DNA of 64,000 nucleotides, from positions 21,169-85,168 of the forward strand of contig FR878314.1 in NCBI GenBank assembly GCA_000434335.1, given 5' to 3'. Position numbers and translations under genes: made by a program. Each line of letters starts with the position of its first letter. The stretch's first letter is position 1. The notes under the pieces were generated by a model. That model saw only the letters and a program-made list of their open reading frames with translations, made no database searches and was not told the DNA's origin. Source of the stretch: Clostridium sp. CAG:492 (GTDB lineage: Bacteria; Bacillota; Clostridia; TANB77; CAG-508). This document shows, piece after piece, positions 1 to 9,896 of the stretch.

Positions 1-486
1 AATTTATATGATGATACTGTAATATTTATATTTGGAGATCATTATGGAATGCAGATGCATAATGAAGAAATGTTAGATTTTATTAAAGAATGTGATCACG
101 AACTAAATAACGTTGAAACTGAAATTAATTACGTAAATGTAGTATGTGGTATAAAGATTCCAGAAATTGAAAACATAGAAATAGAAAAGACTGTAAGTAA
201 ATTAGACATAAAACCAACATTAAGTTATATATGTGGATTAAGCGATGAAGTATCATTAGGAACAAATATATTTGGAACCAAAGATTTTGCTTGTTTAAAT
301 AATGGAATAATTGTTTCTGATGATTATTACTATAATGGTGTTTGGTATGAACGATTAAATGGAAAAGAAATAAATTTGGATAATTTAGACGATGGTAAAA
401 AAAATTTATTAAATTATTATAAAAATAAAATGGAAGATGAGCTTACAATTTCTAATTCAATTGTATTAAATAATTTACTAAAGTGA
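1..486 (+). CDS. LTA-synthase-like sulfatase family protein, C-terminal part (5' truncated by window)
   Basis: The frame is open from base 1, so only the last ~161 residues are visible. The segment FGDHYG near the start resembles the GDHxG metal-binding motif of lipoteichoic acid synthase and related extracellular sulfatase-fold phosphoglycerol transferases. It is followed by a KPTLSYICGL stretch, like the 'PTLLNLLG' region of that family, and a C-terminal FACLNNGIIVSDD segment typical of LtaS-type proteins. These enzymes move glycerol-phosphate onto membrane-anchored polymers outside the cell. The missing N-terminus should hold about five membrane helices. The gene ends 12 bp before ruvB. 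It could also be another alkaline-phosphatase-superfamily transferase; the LtaS-like call rests on the C-terminal motifs only. Confidence 0.72.
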   Translation, partial: NLYDDTVIFIFGDHYGMQMHNEEMLDFIKECDHELNNVETEINYVNVVCGIKIPEIENIEIEKTVSKLDIKPTLSYICGLSDEVSLGTNIFGTKDFACLNNGIIVSDDYYYNGVWYERLNGKEINLDNLDDGKKNLLNYYKNKMEDELTISNSIVLNNLLK

Positions 487-498
487 AGTTGAGGAAGG

Positions 499-1521
499 AT
501 GAAATTTTTTATGGATAATAATCAATTAATAAGGCCAGAGCTTGAAGATGATTTAGAAGAAAATTTAGAGTCATCAATAAGACCTAGACTATTAGAAGAA
601 TATATTGGACAATCTAAGGTAAAAGAGAATATGAAAATATATATAGAAGCTGCAAAAAAGAGAGGAGAGCCATTAGATCATGTCTTACTTTATGGCCCAC
701 CAGGATTAGGTAAAACAACTCTTGCTAATATTATTGCAAATGAAATGAATTCAAATATAAAAGTTACATCTGGTCCAGCAATAGAAAAAGCAGGTGACCT
801 AGCAGCATTACTTACAAATTTGAATGAGTTTGATGTTTTATTTATTGATGAAATACATAGATTAAATAAAAATGTAGAAGAAATTTTATATCCAGCATTG
901 GAAGACTTTACTTTAGATATAGTAATTGGTAAAGGTCCAACATCAAAATCTATAAGGATAGATTTACCAAAATTTACATTAATAGGTGCAACCACAAAAG
1001 CAGGATCTTTGTCAACACCACTAAGAGATAGATTTGGAATTGTAAACAGATTAGAGCTATATGATATAAATGATTTGAAAAAAATTGTAAAAAGAACAGC
1101 AAAAATTTTAGAAGTAAACATAGATGATTCTTCAGCAGAAGAAATAGCAAGAAGATCAAGAGGAACACCTAGAATAGCGAACAGGCTCTTAAAAAGAGTG
1201 AGAGACTATGCAATAGTATTATCAGATAATGAAATAGATATAAAGCTTACAAAAGTGGCTTTAAATAGATTAGAAATAGATGAATTAGGATTAGATGAAA
1301 TAGATAGAAAAATATTAGAAACAATGATAGAAAAATATGGAGGTAGACCAGTTGGAATAGATACATTAGCAACAACAGTAGGTGAAGAAGTAGAAACAAT
1401 TGAGGACGTGTACGAGCCATATTTAATTCAAATAGGATTTATATCGAGAACAATAAGAGGAAGGATTCCATTACCAGCTGCATATGCACATATGGGGTAT
1501 AAAATTGAAAATAGAAATTAG
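499..1521 (+). CDS. ruvB: Holliday junction branch migration ATPase RuvB
   Basis: RuvB is the hexameric AAA+ motor that drives Holliday junction migration with RuvA and RuvC. Visible motifs are the N-terminal [11 protein letters not shown] box (res. ~28-38), Walker A GPPGLGKT (66-73), Walker B DEIH (117-120), sensor GATT (163-166), arginine finger PLRDRFG, and the C-terminal winged-helix segment with [11 protein letters not shown]. At 340 residues the length is normal for the family. The start is uncertain: GAGGAAGG abuts the ATG at 499, and the ATG at 511 ([10 protein letters not shown]) has better spacing and may be the true start. No ruvA or ruvC is adjacent. The gene follows the LtaS-like gene closely and may be cotranscribed with it. 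Confidence 0.96.
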   Translation: MKFFMDNNQLIRPELEDDLEENLESSIRPRLLEEYIGQSKVKENMKIYIEAAKKRGEPLDHVLLYGPPGLGKTTLANIIANEMNSNIKVTSGPAIEKAGDLAALLTNLNEFDVLFIDEIHRLNKNVEEILYPALEDFTLDIVIGKGPTSKSIRIDLPKFTLIGATTKAGSLSTPLRDRFGIVNRLELYDINDLKKIVKRTAKILEVNIDDSSAEEIARRSRGTPRIANRLLKRVRDYAIVLSDNEIDIKLTKVALNRLEIDELGLDEIDRKILETMIEKYGGRPVGIDTLATTVGEEVETIEDVYEPYLIQIGFISRTIRGRIPLPAAYAHMGYKIENRN

Positions 1522-1564
1522 TTGTAAAGTATGATTTATAAGGAATAAAAGGAGTTTTCTAATA

Positions 1565-3097
1565 ATGAAAAAATTAAGAGATATATTATTTTGGAGTGGA
1601 GTTTTTTTAGTAATTTTAACATATATTTTAATAAAACCACTAGATGATTTAGATGAAATATGGAATTTTAATACTGCAAGATGTATAGCTGATGGTTTGA
1701 TTCCATATAAAGATATTAGTATGATAACTACTCCGCTTTTAGGTTTTATAACTGCGCTTTTTTTGAAAATATTTGGAACTGAAATGTTTGTAACAAGAAT
1801 AATGGCAGCATTGTTGGCAGTTGTTAGTTTAATTGTAATATATAATATTTGCAGAAAATTAGAAATAGAAAAATCAATATCTAAATTATTAATATTAATA
1901 ATTATGTTTATAATGAAGGAATATTATTGTTTAGATTACAACTTTCTTGTTTTAACAATAACACTAATAATAATGTTATTAGAGCTAAAATATATAAAAA
2001 ATAATAATCAAAGTACAAAAAATGATATAATTATAGGAATTTTAGGTGGTTTATCATTTTGTACGAAGCAATCAATAGGTTTTCTAGTTAGTGTTATTGT
2101 TGTATTAAGTCCATTATTTGATATAAAAAGTAAGTCAAATTTTAAAAAAATTTTGAAAAAAGCATATATGAGAATTATTGGAATTTTAGTTCCAATTTTA
2201 ATATTTTTTATATATTTAATAATAACAGGGGCTTTTTCTGAATTCTTTAGTTATTGTGTTTGGGGAATAAAAACATTTTCAAATAGTATGCCATATGAAA
2301 AACTAATAACATCTGAAGATATAACAATAAAAATATTAAGCATAATAAGTCCAATTATTTTGATTATATCTATAGCAATTAATATAATATTTATATTATT
2401 GAAGAAAAGAAAAAATTTTTTATTATTATTAACAGCATATTCTTTGCCAATATTTACAATGTCATATCCAATTTCAGACAACATACACTTTCTTATATCT
2501 ATAGTACCGATGTATATATTGTTTATTTATGAAATAAAGTTATTATTGAAAGGTTTTAAAATTATAAATCTTAAATATTTGTTTGAATTTATAGAAATTA
2601 TATCATTTGTTTTTATAATAATTTTTACAGGATATACAGAAATAAAATATAGAAATGAATTGGGAGAATTAAGTAAATATAAAGCATTAAAGCATTTTAA
2701 TAATATTATAGTGAGTAAAAATATTTTAAATTTAACAGAAAGAACAGATGAATATATTCTAACTTCTGAAAAGGATGTATATATATTAGATTCAAATGCA
2801 GCATTATATATGATACCAATTGATAGATATAATAAAAATTTTGATATGTTTCAAAAAGGAAATTTTGGAAAAGATGGCGAGAATGGCCAAATAGATAAAA
2901 TAAATAGTCAAGAAAATGTTAGATATATGATTTTAAGAGAAGATTACATTCAAAATTGGCAAACACCACAAAGTGTAATAACATATGTAAGAGAGAATTT
3001 TAATAAAATTGGAGAAGTTGGTGTTTATGATATATATGAAAAGGGAAATGGCGTGAATATAAAAATAAAAGGTATAAAAAGTGAGGTAATAGAATGA
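1565..3097 (+). CDS. Multi-pass membrane protein, GT-C glycosyltransferase-like
   Basis: This is a 510-residue protein with about ten hydrophobic segments. After the first helix it carries a DDLDEIWNFNTARCIADG stretch. An acidic motif after TM1, followed by a 'GLIPYKDI...TPLLGF' loop, is typical of GT-C fold transferases of the ArnT/PMT (GT39/GT83) type, which use polyprenyl-phosphate sugars at the outer membrane face. The C-terminal ~100 residues are soluble. The ribosome site AAAGGAG lies 9 bp before the ATG. The stop overlaps the next start (ATGA at 3094-3097), so the two genes are translationally coupled. The donor and acceptor cannot be told from the sequence. Confidence is moderate for the class and low for the substrate. 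Confidence 0.6.
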   Translation: MKKLRDILFWSGVFLVILTYILIKPLDDLDEIWNFNTARCIADGLIPYKDISMITTPLLGFITALFLKIFGTEMFVTRIMAALLAVVSLIVIYNICRKLEIEKSISKLLILIIMFIMKEYYCLDYNFLVLTITLIIMLLELKYIKNNNQSTKNDIIIGILGGLSFCTKQSIGFLVSVIVVLSPLFDIKSKSNFKKILKKAYMRIIGILVPILIFFIYLIITGAFSEFFSYCVWGIKTFSNSMPYEKLITSEDITIKILSIISPIILIISIAINIIFILLKKRKNFLLLLTAYSLPIFTMSYPISDNIHFLISIVPMYILFIYEIKLLLKGFKIINLKYLFEFIEIISFVFIIIFTGYTEIKYRNELGELSKYKALKHFNNIIVSKNILNLTERTDEYILTSEKDVYILDSNAALYMIPIDRYNKNFDMFQKGNFGKDGENGQIDKINSQENVRYMILREDYIQNWQTPQSVITYVRENFNKIGEVGVYDIYEKGNGVNIKIKGIKSEVIE

Positions 3098-4131
3098 AAT
3101 TATTAATGCATACGTGCTGCGCTCCTTGTAGTGTGTATTGTATAGATGAATTAAGAAAAAATGGAATAGAGCCAACATTATATTGGTATAATCCCAATAT
3201 ACATCCCTATACAGAATATATAGCAAGAAGGGATTGTTTAAAAGAATATGCAAATATAATTAATGTAAAAACTATATTTAATGAAGAGTATGGTTTGGAT
3301 GAATTTTGTAAAAATGTAGCAGATAATATAAATGCTAGATGTGTAGAATATTGTTATCCAATAAGATTAAGAAAAACATTTGAATATGCAAAGAAAAATG
3401 GATACGATACAGTAACAACAACACTGCTATATAGCATTTACCAAAAGCATGAATATATAAAAAAATTAATGGAAGACCTAAGCAAAGAATTTGATATAAA
3501 TTTTTTATATATAGATTTTAGAAAAGGTTTTTGGATAGGTCACGATAAAGCAATAGAACAAGGTCTATATATGCAAAAATATTGTGGATGTATTTTTTCA
3601 GAAGAAGATAGATATCTCAATCGTAATATATCAAAACCTACATTACCAGAAGGCTATGAACAGTTAAAAAGACAGAGGTTAGAGCTAAAAAAAATAGAAA
3701 ATAAAGAGGCATATATTGATTTATTATTAGAAGCTATTCCGTCAAGAGATATTATTTTAAAGTATTTACAGGAATCAGATTGTTATGGATTAAAACGTGG
3801 AGATGAGATAGTTTCTTTGGCTGTTATTTTTAAAAGCAATAAAAAAACAATAGAGCTAAAAGCTTTAGTTACAAAGCAAGAATACAGAAACAAAGGATAC
3901 GCTAAAAAAATATTAAAATCTTTGTGTGGAAACTATAAACAAAAATATGAAAAAATGTTAGTAGGAACAACTGAAAACAATATTCCATTTTATGTAAAAT
4001 TAGGATTTGATAAATATGAAAAAACAGTAAAAGATTATTTTATAACTAACTATAGCAAAGAAATAAAGTGCGGAAATTTTGTTTATACAGATCTGATATA
4101 TTATTCAAAAAATTTAAACGAAAAAATGTAA
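3094..4131 (+). CDS. queH: Epoxyqueuosine reductase QueH fused to a GNAT acetyltransferase domain
   Basis: Residues ~1-190 match QueH (DUF208), the non-orthologous enzyme that reduces epoxyqueuosine to queuosine in tRNA. Visible features are the paired cysteines in MHTCCAPCS, YWYNPNIHPYTEY, the CVEYC segment, TTTLLYSIYQKH and the later YCGC pair, which provide the metal and Fe-S ligands. Residues ~215-345 are a GNAT fold, with ALVTKQEYRNKGYAKKIL (acetyl-CoA loop, RxxG-x-A-like) and NNIPFYVKLGFDKYE. QueH alone is usually about 180-250 residues, so the 345-residue length agrees with a fusion. It overlaps the upstream membrane protein by 4 bp. The acetyl acceptor is unknown, and whether this domain acts on tRNA is only a guess. 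Confidence 0.88.
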   Translation: MKLLMHTCCAPCSVYCIDELRKNGIEPTLYWYNPNIHPYTEYIARRDCLKEYANIINVKTIFNEEYGLDEFCKNVADNINARCVEYCYPIRLRKTFEYAKKNGYDTVTTTLLYSIYQKHEYIKKLMEDLSKEFDINFLYIDFRKGFWIGHDKAIEQGLYMQKYCGCIFSEEDRYLNRNISKPTLPEGYEQLKRQRLELKKIENKEAYIDLLLEAIPSRDIILKYLQESDCYGLKRGDEIVSLAVIFKSNKKTIELKALVTKQEYRNKGYAKKILKSLCGNYKQKYEKMLVGTTENNIPFYVKLGFDKYEKTVKDYFITNYSKEIKCGNFVYTDLIYYSKNLNEKM

Positions 4132-4132
4132 T

Positions 4133-4179
4133 AAAAAAGAATAAAATGAAATTTACTGCTTCATTTTATTCTTTTTATT
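4133..4179. terminator. Bidirectional terminator between queH and the DUF378 gene
   Basis: The run AAAAAAGAATAAAATGAA (4133-4150) is complementary to TTCATTTTATTCTTTTTATT (4160-4179). This gives a long AT-rich hairpin with A and T tracts on both sides, placed between convergent genes. Confidence 0.75.
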
Positions 4180-4372
4180 ATTCACCTATTTTATTATAAA
4201 AGCTAATTGCCCAAATACCAGCTATACCAACTAAAATATACACTATTCGTGAAACTATAGAAAATCCATTAAATAAAGTTTCAACAAGATTAAATTCAAA
4301 AGCACCAACTAATAGCCAATTAAGAGCACCTATAACAACAAGAGTAAGTACTAAATAATTTAAAAATTTCAT
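4178..4372 (-). CDS. DUF378 family small membrane protein (YuzA-like)
   Basis: This 64-residue protein has two hydrophobic helices: KFLNYLVLTLVVIGALNWLLVGAF, then after the NLVETLFNG loop, VSRIVYILVGIAGIWAISFY. The GALNWLLVGAF/DLV pattern is the DUF378 signature (B. subtilis YuzA type). The function is unknown; it is presumably an inner membrane protein. A strong ribosome site (AAAGGAGG, reading the minus strand) precedes the ATG at suitable distance. It is monocistronic, convergent with queH and divergent from polA. Confidence 0.82.
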   Translation of the reverse strand: MKFLNYLVLTLVVIGALNWLLVGAFEFNLVETLFNGFSIVSRIVYILVGIAGIWAISFYNKIGE

Positions 4373-4479
4373 AAATAGATATCCTCCTTTTGTAATTATT
4401 ATGTGAAAAAAAGTATAGATTATTCAAAAAAATTAAAATAAAATTTTAAAACAATTGATTTTATAAAACACAATAATCC

Positions 4480-4508
4480 TTGATAAATTTAATAACATAT
4501 AGTAAAAT
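4480..4508 (+). promoter_or_regulatory. Sigma-A type promoter for polA
   Basis: TTGATA (4480-4485) and TAAAAT (4503-4508) are separated by 17 bp. The predicted start lies about 100 bp upstream of the polA ATG. Nothing else was recognised in the 4373-4611 gap. Confidence 0.5.
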
Positions 4509-4611
4509 ACTAATAAAATCAAAACGAGTATTTACAAACTATTAATTAGTTTATAAAGATAACTAAAAAAATTGCAATGTAGCCAATGATAAGAAAGGAA
4601 GAAGATTAATA

Positions 4612-7326
4612 ATGAGTAGATTGTTACTGATAGATGGAAACAGCATATTAAATAGAGCATTTTATGGAATAATGGGAAGTAAAATGCTTACAACAAAGGA
4701 TGGAACATATACAAATGCTGTATATGGATTTTTAGCAATAATGTTTAAGGCACAGGAGGATTTATCACCAGATCATATGGCTGTAACATTTGATTTAAAA
4801 GCTCCAACAGCAAGACACAAAATGTATGAAGGATATAAAGCTAATCGTAAAGGAATGCCAAATGAACTTGCTGCACAAATGCCAATTATAAAAGATGTTT
4901 TAAGAAAGATGAATATAACAATAATTGAAAAAGAAGGCTACGAGGGTGATGACATATTAGGAACATTTGCAAGATTAGGAGAAGAAGCTGGACTTGATGT
5001 AACAATTCTTTCTGGAGATAGAGATACATTTCAACTTGCAACAGATAAAGTAACAATTCATATTCCACGAACAAAAGGTGGAAAAACAGAAATTGAAGAT
5101 TTTGATAAAGAAAAAGTAATAAGCACATATGAAGTAGTACCAAAACAATTAATTGAAGTAAAAGGTTTAATGGGAGATTCTTCAGATAATATACCAGGTG
5201 TTCCAGGTGTTGGTGAAAAAACAGCATACAAATTAATAAAGGAATATAAAACAATTGATAATTTATATGATTTGCTTGAAAAAAATGAGGCAAAAACAAT
5301 TAAGGGAAAATTAAAAGAAAATTTAATACAAAATAAAGATTTGGCTTTATTATCAAGAACTTTAGGAACAATAAATGTAAATGTTCCAATTGATGATATT
5401 TCAGTTGAAGACTTAAAAATTAAAGAATGGAATAAAGAAGAAGTATATAGTATTTTTAAGGAGCTAAATTTTAAAAGATATATAGATAGATTTGAATTAT
5501 CAGGAGAGGAAACATCAGTAAAAGATTTAAAAGATTTATTTAAAATTGAAGAAAATGTTGAGTTAAATAAAATAGCTGATATTATAAAAAAACAAGAAGA
5601 ATTGATATATTATTTATATAAAAATGATGACAAAGATAGTAAAAATATAATAAAAAAGACTGTAAAATCTATTAGTATATATAATAAAAAAGAAGGAATT
5701 GTTTATTATTGTAAAATAAATTCTGAAAATTTGGTTAAGTATTTTAAAGAGATATTTGAAAATACATCAATAAAAAAATATGGCTATAAATTAGTTGAAG
5801 ACTATGTTTTACTAAAAGAGCTTGGAATAAATCCAGAAAATATTTATTATGATGCAGAAATTGCTGCATATGATATAAATCCAACAAATAAATATAAATT
5901 AAATGATTTGTCAATGGAATATTTAGGAATCGATATTAACGAATTTATTGAAAAAGAAAATGAGAATAAAGACACTGTAAGTGGACAAATGAACTTTTTT
6001 GATTCTGTAGAAGAAAATGATAATGAAAAATATGAAATTTCAATGTATGCATATGTAATTGGAAATTTATATGAAAAAACAATGAAAAAACTAGAAGAAT
6101 ACAATAGTGTTGATTTATTTAATAATATAGAAATGCCATTATTACAAGTATTAGCAGAAATGCAATTTAATGGATTATATGCAGATAAAGAGGAATTAAT
6201 TGAAATTGGTGATAAATTAAAATTAAGATTAAATGAACTAACAGAAGAAATTCACAGTTTAGCAGGAGAAGATTTTAATATTAATTCTACAAAACAGTTA
6301 GGTGTAATTTTGTTTGAAAAGCTACAATTACCAGTGATTAAAAAAACAAAAACTGGATATTCAACAGATGTTGATATATTAGAAAAATTGAAAAACAAAC
6401 ATCCTATAATAGAAAAAATTCTTGAATATAGAAGTTTAACAAAATTAAATTCAACATATGTAGAAGGTTTACTTCCATATATAAATGAAAAAACTGGAAG
6501 AATACATTCATATTTTCATCAAACAATAACTGCTACTGGAAGAATAAGTAGTACAGAGCCAAATTTACAAAATATACCAACAAGATTAGATTTGGGAAAA
6601 CAATTAAGAAAAGTTTTTAAACCAAAACAAGGATATATATATGTAGATGCTGATTATTCTCAAATTGAATTAAGAGTATTAGCACATATTTCTCAAGACG
6701 AAAATATGGTTCATGCATTTTTAAATGAGGAAGATATACACAAACAGGCAGCTTCAAAAGTATTAAATATTCCAATAGAAGAGGTAACAAAAGAGCAAAG
6801 AAGTTCTGCAAAAGCTGTAAATTTTGGAATTGTTTATGGAATAAGTGACTTTGGATTATCAGAGCAATTAGGAATATCAAAAAAAGAAGCTAAAAATTAT
6901 ATAGAGCAATATCTTGAAAAATATAATGGAATAGATAAATTTATGAAAGATATTGTAGAACAAGCAAAAAAAGATGGATATGTAGAAACTTTATTTAATA
7001 GAAGAAGATATATACCAGAGCTAAGCTCTAATAATTATATGGTAAGACAATTTGGAGCAAGAGCAGCAATGAATACACCAATACAAGGAACTGCAGCAGA
7101 TATAATGAAAATTGCAATGGTGAATTTATATAAAGAGCTAAAAAATCAAAAATTAGATGCAAAAATAGTTCTTCAAATACATGACGAATTAATGATAGAA
7201 TGTAAAGAAGAAGAATGTAAAAAAGTTGAAAAAATATTAAAACAATGCATGGAAAATGCAATAAAATTAAGTGTACCACTAGAAGTAGAAGTATCATGTG
7301 CACATAATTGGTACGATTTAAAATAA
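4612..7326 (+). CDS. polA: DNA polymerase I
   Basis: This 904-residue enzyme fills gaps and removes primers in repair and lagging-strand synthesis. The N-terminal 5' nuclease (~1-300) shows DGNSILNRAFYG, GYEGDDILGT, SGDRDTFQL and GDSSDNIPGVPGVGEKTA (helix-hairpin-helix). The middle domain (~320-500) lacks the paired DxE acidic residues of an active 3'-5' exonuclease, so proofreading is probably lost, as in the Bacillus and Thermus enzymes. The polymerase domain carries motif A DADYSQIELR (~678), motif B RSSAKAVNFGIVYG (~729) and motif C QIHDELMIE (~853). The ribosome site GAAAGGAAGAAG precedes the ATG. The lytic transglycosylase gene follows 21 bp downstream. Confidence 0.97.
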   Translation: MSRLLLIDGNSILNRAFYGIMGSKMLTTKDGTYTNAVYGFLAIMFKAQEDLSPDHMAVTFDLKAPTARHKMYEGYKANRKGMPNELAAQMPIIKDVLRKMNITIIEKEGYEGDDILGTFARLGEEAGLDVTILSGDRDTFQLATDKVTIHIPRTKGGKTEIEDFDKEKVISTYEVVPKQLIEVKGLMGDSSDNIPGVPGVGEKTAYKLIKEYKTIDNLYDLLEKNEAKTIKGKLKENLIQNKDLALLSRTLGTINVNVPIDDISVEDLKIKEWNKEEVYSIFKELNFKRYIDRFELSGEETSVKDLKDLFKIEENVELNKIADIIKKQEELIYYLYKNDDKDSKNIIKKTVKSISIYNKKEGIVYYCKINSENLVKYFKEIFENTSIKKYGYKLVEDYVLLKELGINPENIYYDAEIAAYDINPTNKYKLNDLSMEYLGIDINEFIEKENENKDTVSGQMNFFDSVEENDNEKYEISMYAYVIGNLYEKTMKKLEEYNSVDLFNNIEMPLLQVLAEMQFNGLYADKEELIEIGDKLKLRLNELTEEIHSLAGEDFNINSTKQLGVILFEKLQLPVIKKTKTGYSTDVDILEKLKNKHPIIEKILEYRSLTKLNSTYVEGLLPYINEKTGRIHSYFHQTITATGRISSTEPNLQNIPTRLDLGKQLRKVFKPKQGYIYVDADYSQIELRVLAHISQDENMVHAFLNEEDIHKQAASKVLNIPIEEVTKEQRSSAKAVNFGIVYGISDFGLSEQLGISKKEAKNYIEQYLEKYNGIDKFMKDIVEQAKKDGYVETLFNRRRYIPELSSNNYMVRQFGARAAMNTPIQGTAADIMKIAMVNLYKELKNQKLDAKIVLQIHDELMIECKEEECKKVEKILKQCMENAIKLSVPLEVEVSCAHNWYDLK

Positions 7327-7347
7327 ACAAAAGAAAGGGAAGATAGT

Positions 7348-7917
7348 ATGCCAAAAGCACTTAAAGCAATTATTATTACTATATTAATAATATTGGTAAC
7401 ATACATAGGTACAGTAAAAATATTTAATGTCCCAGAAAAGATAATGAAAAAAATCTACCCAAAAACATATTCAGAATATGTAACAGACTATTCAAAAGAA
7501 TATGATGTAGATCCATTATTAGTATATGCAGTAATAAAAGCAGAAAGTAATTTTAAAGAAGATGTAGTGTCAAACAGTAATGCGAAAGGATTAATGCAAT
7601 TAATGGACTCAACAGCAGACGAAGTTGCAAGCAATATAATAACAGATACAACATTTGAATCAAACATGCTATTTGATGCCAAAACAAATATAAAAATAGG
7701 AACAAAATATTTATCAGAATTATTACAAAAATATGACGGAAACTATTACCTAGCAGTAGCAGCATATAATGCAGGAATAGGAACAGTAGATAAATGGATA
7801 CAAGAAGGCACAATAAAAAAAGATGGCTCAGACATAGAAAATATACCATACAAAGAAACCAATAATTATGTAAGAAAAATAATAAGGGATTATGGAATAT
7901 ATCAGAAGTTATATTAA
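7348..7917 (+). CDS. Membrane-anchored lytic transglycosylase (SLT domain)
   Basis: This 189-residue protein has an N-terminal membrane anchor (res. ~5-25, IIITILIILVTYIG) and a goose-lysozyme-like SLT domain. The catalytic Glu lies in AVIKAESNF (E66), followed by GLMQLM and YLAVAAYNAGIGTVDKW, the standard family motifs. It cleaves peptidoglycan to 1,6-anhydro products at the outer face of the membrane. AAGAAAGGGAAG lies 9-20 bp before the start. It sits directly after polA, probably in the same transcript, and ends at a strong terminator. Confidence 0.92.
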   Translation: MPKALKAIIITILIILVTYIGTVKIFNVPEKIMKKIYPKTYSEYVTDYSKEYDVDPLLVYAVIKAESNFKEDVVSNSNAKGLMQLMDSTADEVASNIITDTTFESNMLFDAKTNIKIGTKYLSELLQKYDGNYYLAVAAYNAGIGTVDKWIQEGTIKKDGSDIENIPYKETNNYVRKIIRDYGIYQKLY

Positions 7918-7976
7918 AAATGTGGACGGAATAAGAATTTAAATAAGCTTAAATTTTTGCTCCATCCACATTTTAT
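7916..7976. terminator. Bidirectional terminator between the SLT gene and glmS
   Basis: AAAATGTGGACGGA (7917-7930) pairs with TCCATCCACATTTT (7961-7974) with one mismatch. A second inner hairpin, AATTTAAATAAGCTTAAATTT, lies in the loop. A and T tracts flank the stem on both sides. Confidence 0.75.
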
Positions 7977-7977
7977 T

Positions 7978-9819
7978 TTATTCTACAGTAACCGACTTAG
8001 CTAAATTACGAGGTTTATCAACATCTAATCCTTTATCTTTTGAAATATAATATGCAAGTAATTGCAAAGGTATTACAGAAAGAATAGGGGATAGAAGCGG
8101 ATTTGTATCTTCTATTTTTACGACATTGTCAAAATTAGAATTTTCTATATCTTGATTTGTTACAATAAATGTTTTAGCACCACGGGTGATAACTTCTTCA
8201 ATATTGCTTATAGATTTTTCTAACAAATTTTTATCTGTTAAAATACTAATTACAGTAATTCCTTTTTCTATTAAAGCAATAGGTCCGTGCTTTAATTCTC
8301 CAGATGCATATGCTTCTGAATGAATATATGAAATTTCTTTTAATTTTAAAGAGCCCTCTAAAGCAACATTGTAATCGCTTCCTCTACCGATGAAAAATAC
8401 ATCTTTTTCTTTTGAAATCTTTTTAGCGAATTTTTTTACTTCATCACTAGTCTTTAAAGATGTTTCAATTTTCTTTGGTAAATCAAATATATCTTTTTTC
8501 AAATTTTCCAATGTTTCAGAATCGGTACTTTCTAAAATTTCTGCGAAATATATAGCTAAAATTCCTAAAAGTACAACTTGTGAAGTGTAAGCTTTAGTAG
8601 AAGCAACTGCAATTTCTGGACCTGCATGTGTATAAATTGTATAATCGGCTTCCCTTGTTATTGAACTTCCTATAACATTTGATACAGCTAGTGTTTTTGC
8701 TCCTTTTGATTTTGATAATTTTAAAGCAGCAATTGTATCTGCAGTTTCTCCAGATTGGCTAATGAAAACACATAAAGTTTTTTCATCTATTATAGGATTT
8801 CTATATCTAAATTCAGAAGCAATATCAACTTCTACTGGGATATTACAAAGATTTTCGATAAATTTTTTCCCTGTTAAACCAGCGTGCATTGCTGTACCAC
8901 AAGCTATTATAAAAATTTTGTTTATTGTAGATAAATATTCTTTTGTAATATTTATATCACTAAAATTGCAAGGTTCACCTAATTTTAAACGAGATCCGAT
9001 TGTTTCTCTTATTGCAGTTGGTTGTTCAAAAATTTCTTTTAACATATAATCTTCATAACCATTTTTTTCAGCTGCAGATGAATCCCATTCAATATTTTTT
9101 AGTTCTTTAGAGTGTTCTACTAAATCTGAATTATAAAATTTTATAGAATTTTTTTCTATTAAAGCAAATTCATAATCATCTAATAAGTAAAAATTTCTAG
9201 TAAATTCTAATAAAGCAGGTATGTCAGATGCAATATGATATCCTGTCAATCCTTTTCCAATAACAAGAGGGCTATCTTTTCTAACAACAACCATTTTATC
9301 TGGATATAAATTACATAAAACTTCAATAGCAAAACTACCTTTTAAATCTTTAGTTGCACTTTGTACAGATCTTAAAAATTTATTTTCATCATCATTTGTA
9401 TCTTTTGAAAAGTGATAATGAATTAAATTTGGAATAACTTCTGTATCTGTTTGAGATAAAAACTTGTATCCATTATCTGTTAAAAATTTTCTTAATTCTG
9501 TGTAATTTTCTATTATACCATTATGTACAACAGCAAAAGTTTCACTATTGTCCATATGTGGGTGAGCATTTTCTTTTGATGGTTTTCCATGAGTTGCCCA
9601 TCTTGTATGAGCTATACCAATTGTTCCAGATAATTTATTTATGCCTCTTATGTTATTTAAATTTGCAACTCTGCCTTTGTCTTTCATTACACAAATTTTG
9701 TCGTCTTCAATGGAGGCAATTCCAGCTGAATCGTAACCTCTATATTCTAATGCTGTAAGCCCAGTTAATAAAATAGGGCATGCTTTTTTTTCTCCAATAT
9801 AACCTACTATTCCACACAT
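7978..9819 (-). CDS. glmS: Glutamine--fructose-6-phosphate aminotransferase
   Basis: GlmS makes glucosamine-6-phosphate from fructose-6-phosphate and glutamine, the entry step to cell-wall amino sugars. The start chosen is the ATG at 9819, giving MCGIVGYIG with the catalytic Cys at position 2. An in-frame GTG at 9828 would bury this cysteine and is less likely. The N-terminal glutaminase domain (HTRWATHG, LEYRGYDSAG) is followed by two SIS sugar-isomerase domains (CGTAMHAG, SQSGETADT, GRGSDYNVALEGSLKLKE). The protein ends in the conserved DKPRNLAKSVTVE tail. Its 613 residues are normal for the family. Expression should be controlled by the glmS ribozyme in its leader. Confidence 0.97.
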   Translation of the reverse strand: MCGIVGYIGEKKACPILLTGLTALEYRGYDSAGIASIEDDKICVMKDKGRVANLNNIRGINKLSGTIGIAHTRWATHGKPSKENAHPHMDNSETFAVVHNGIIENYTELRKFLTDNGYKFLSQTDTEVIPNLIHYHFSKDTNDDENKFLRSVQSATKDLKGSFAIEVLCNLYPDKMVVVRKDSPLVIGKGLTGYHIASDIPALLEFTRNFYLLDDYEFALIEKNSIKFYNSDLVEHSKELKNIEWDSSAAEKNGYEDYMLKEIFEQPTAIRETIGSRLKLGEPCNFSDINITKEYLSTINKIFIIACGTAMHAGLTGKKFIENLCNIPVEVDIASEFRYRNPIIDEKTLCVFISQSGETADTIAALKLSKSKGAKTLAVSNVIGSSITREADYTIYTHAGPEIAVASTKAYTSQVVLLGILAIYFAEILESTDSETLENLKKDIFDLPKKIETSLKTSDEVKKFAKKISKEKDVFFIGRGSDYNVALEGSLKLKEISYIHSEAYASGELKHGPIALIEKGITVISILTDKNLLEKSISNIEEVITRGAKTFIVTNQDIENSNFDNVVKIEDTNPLLSPILSVIPLQLLAYYISKDKGLDVDKPRNLAKSVTVE

Positions 9820-9896
9820 ATTAATCACAATCCTTTCGTTTTTAATTATTAAATTAATTAAAAGATATACAGGATTATTATGCTATAAATATTATT

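Noticed and set aside
690..1121. Long antisense reading frame inside ruvB
   Set aside because: It mirrors the coding frame of ruvB, has no ribosome site and gives a low-complexity hydrophobic peptide. The same applies to the other antisense frames over polA, pnp, typA and the V-ATPase genes, which I left out.
4383..4611. Possible small gene or RNA upstream of polA
   Set aside because: Only a promoter and AT-rich sequence could be supported.
9820..9828. GTG start three codons upstream for glmS
   Set aside because: It would put three residues before the catalytic Cys that must become N-terminal; the ATG giving Met-Cys is required by the enzyme mechanism.
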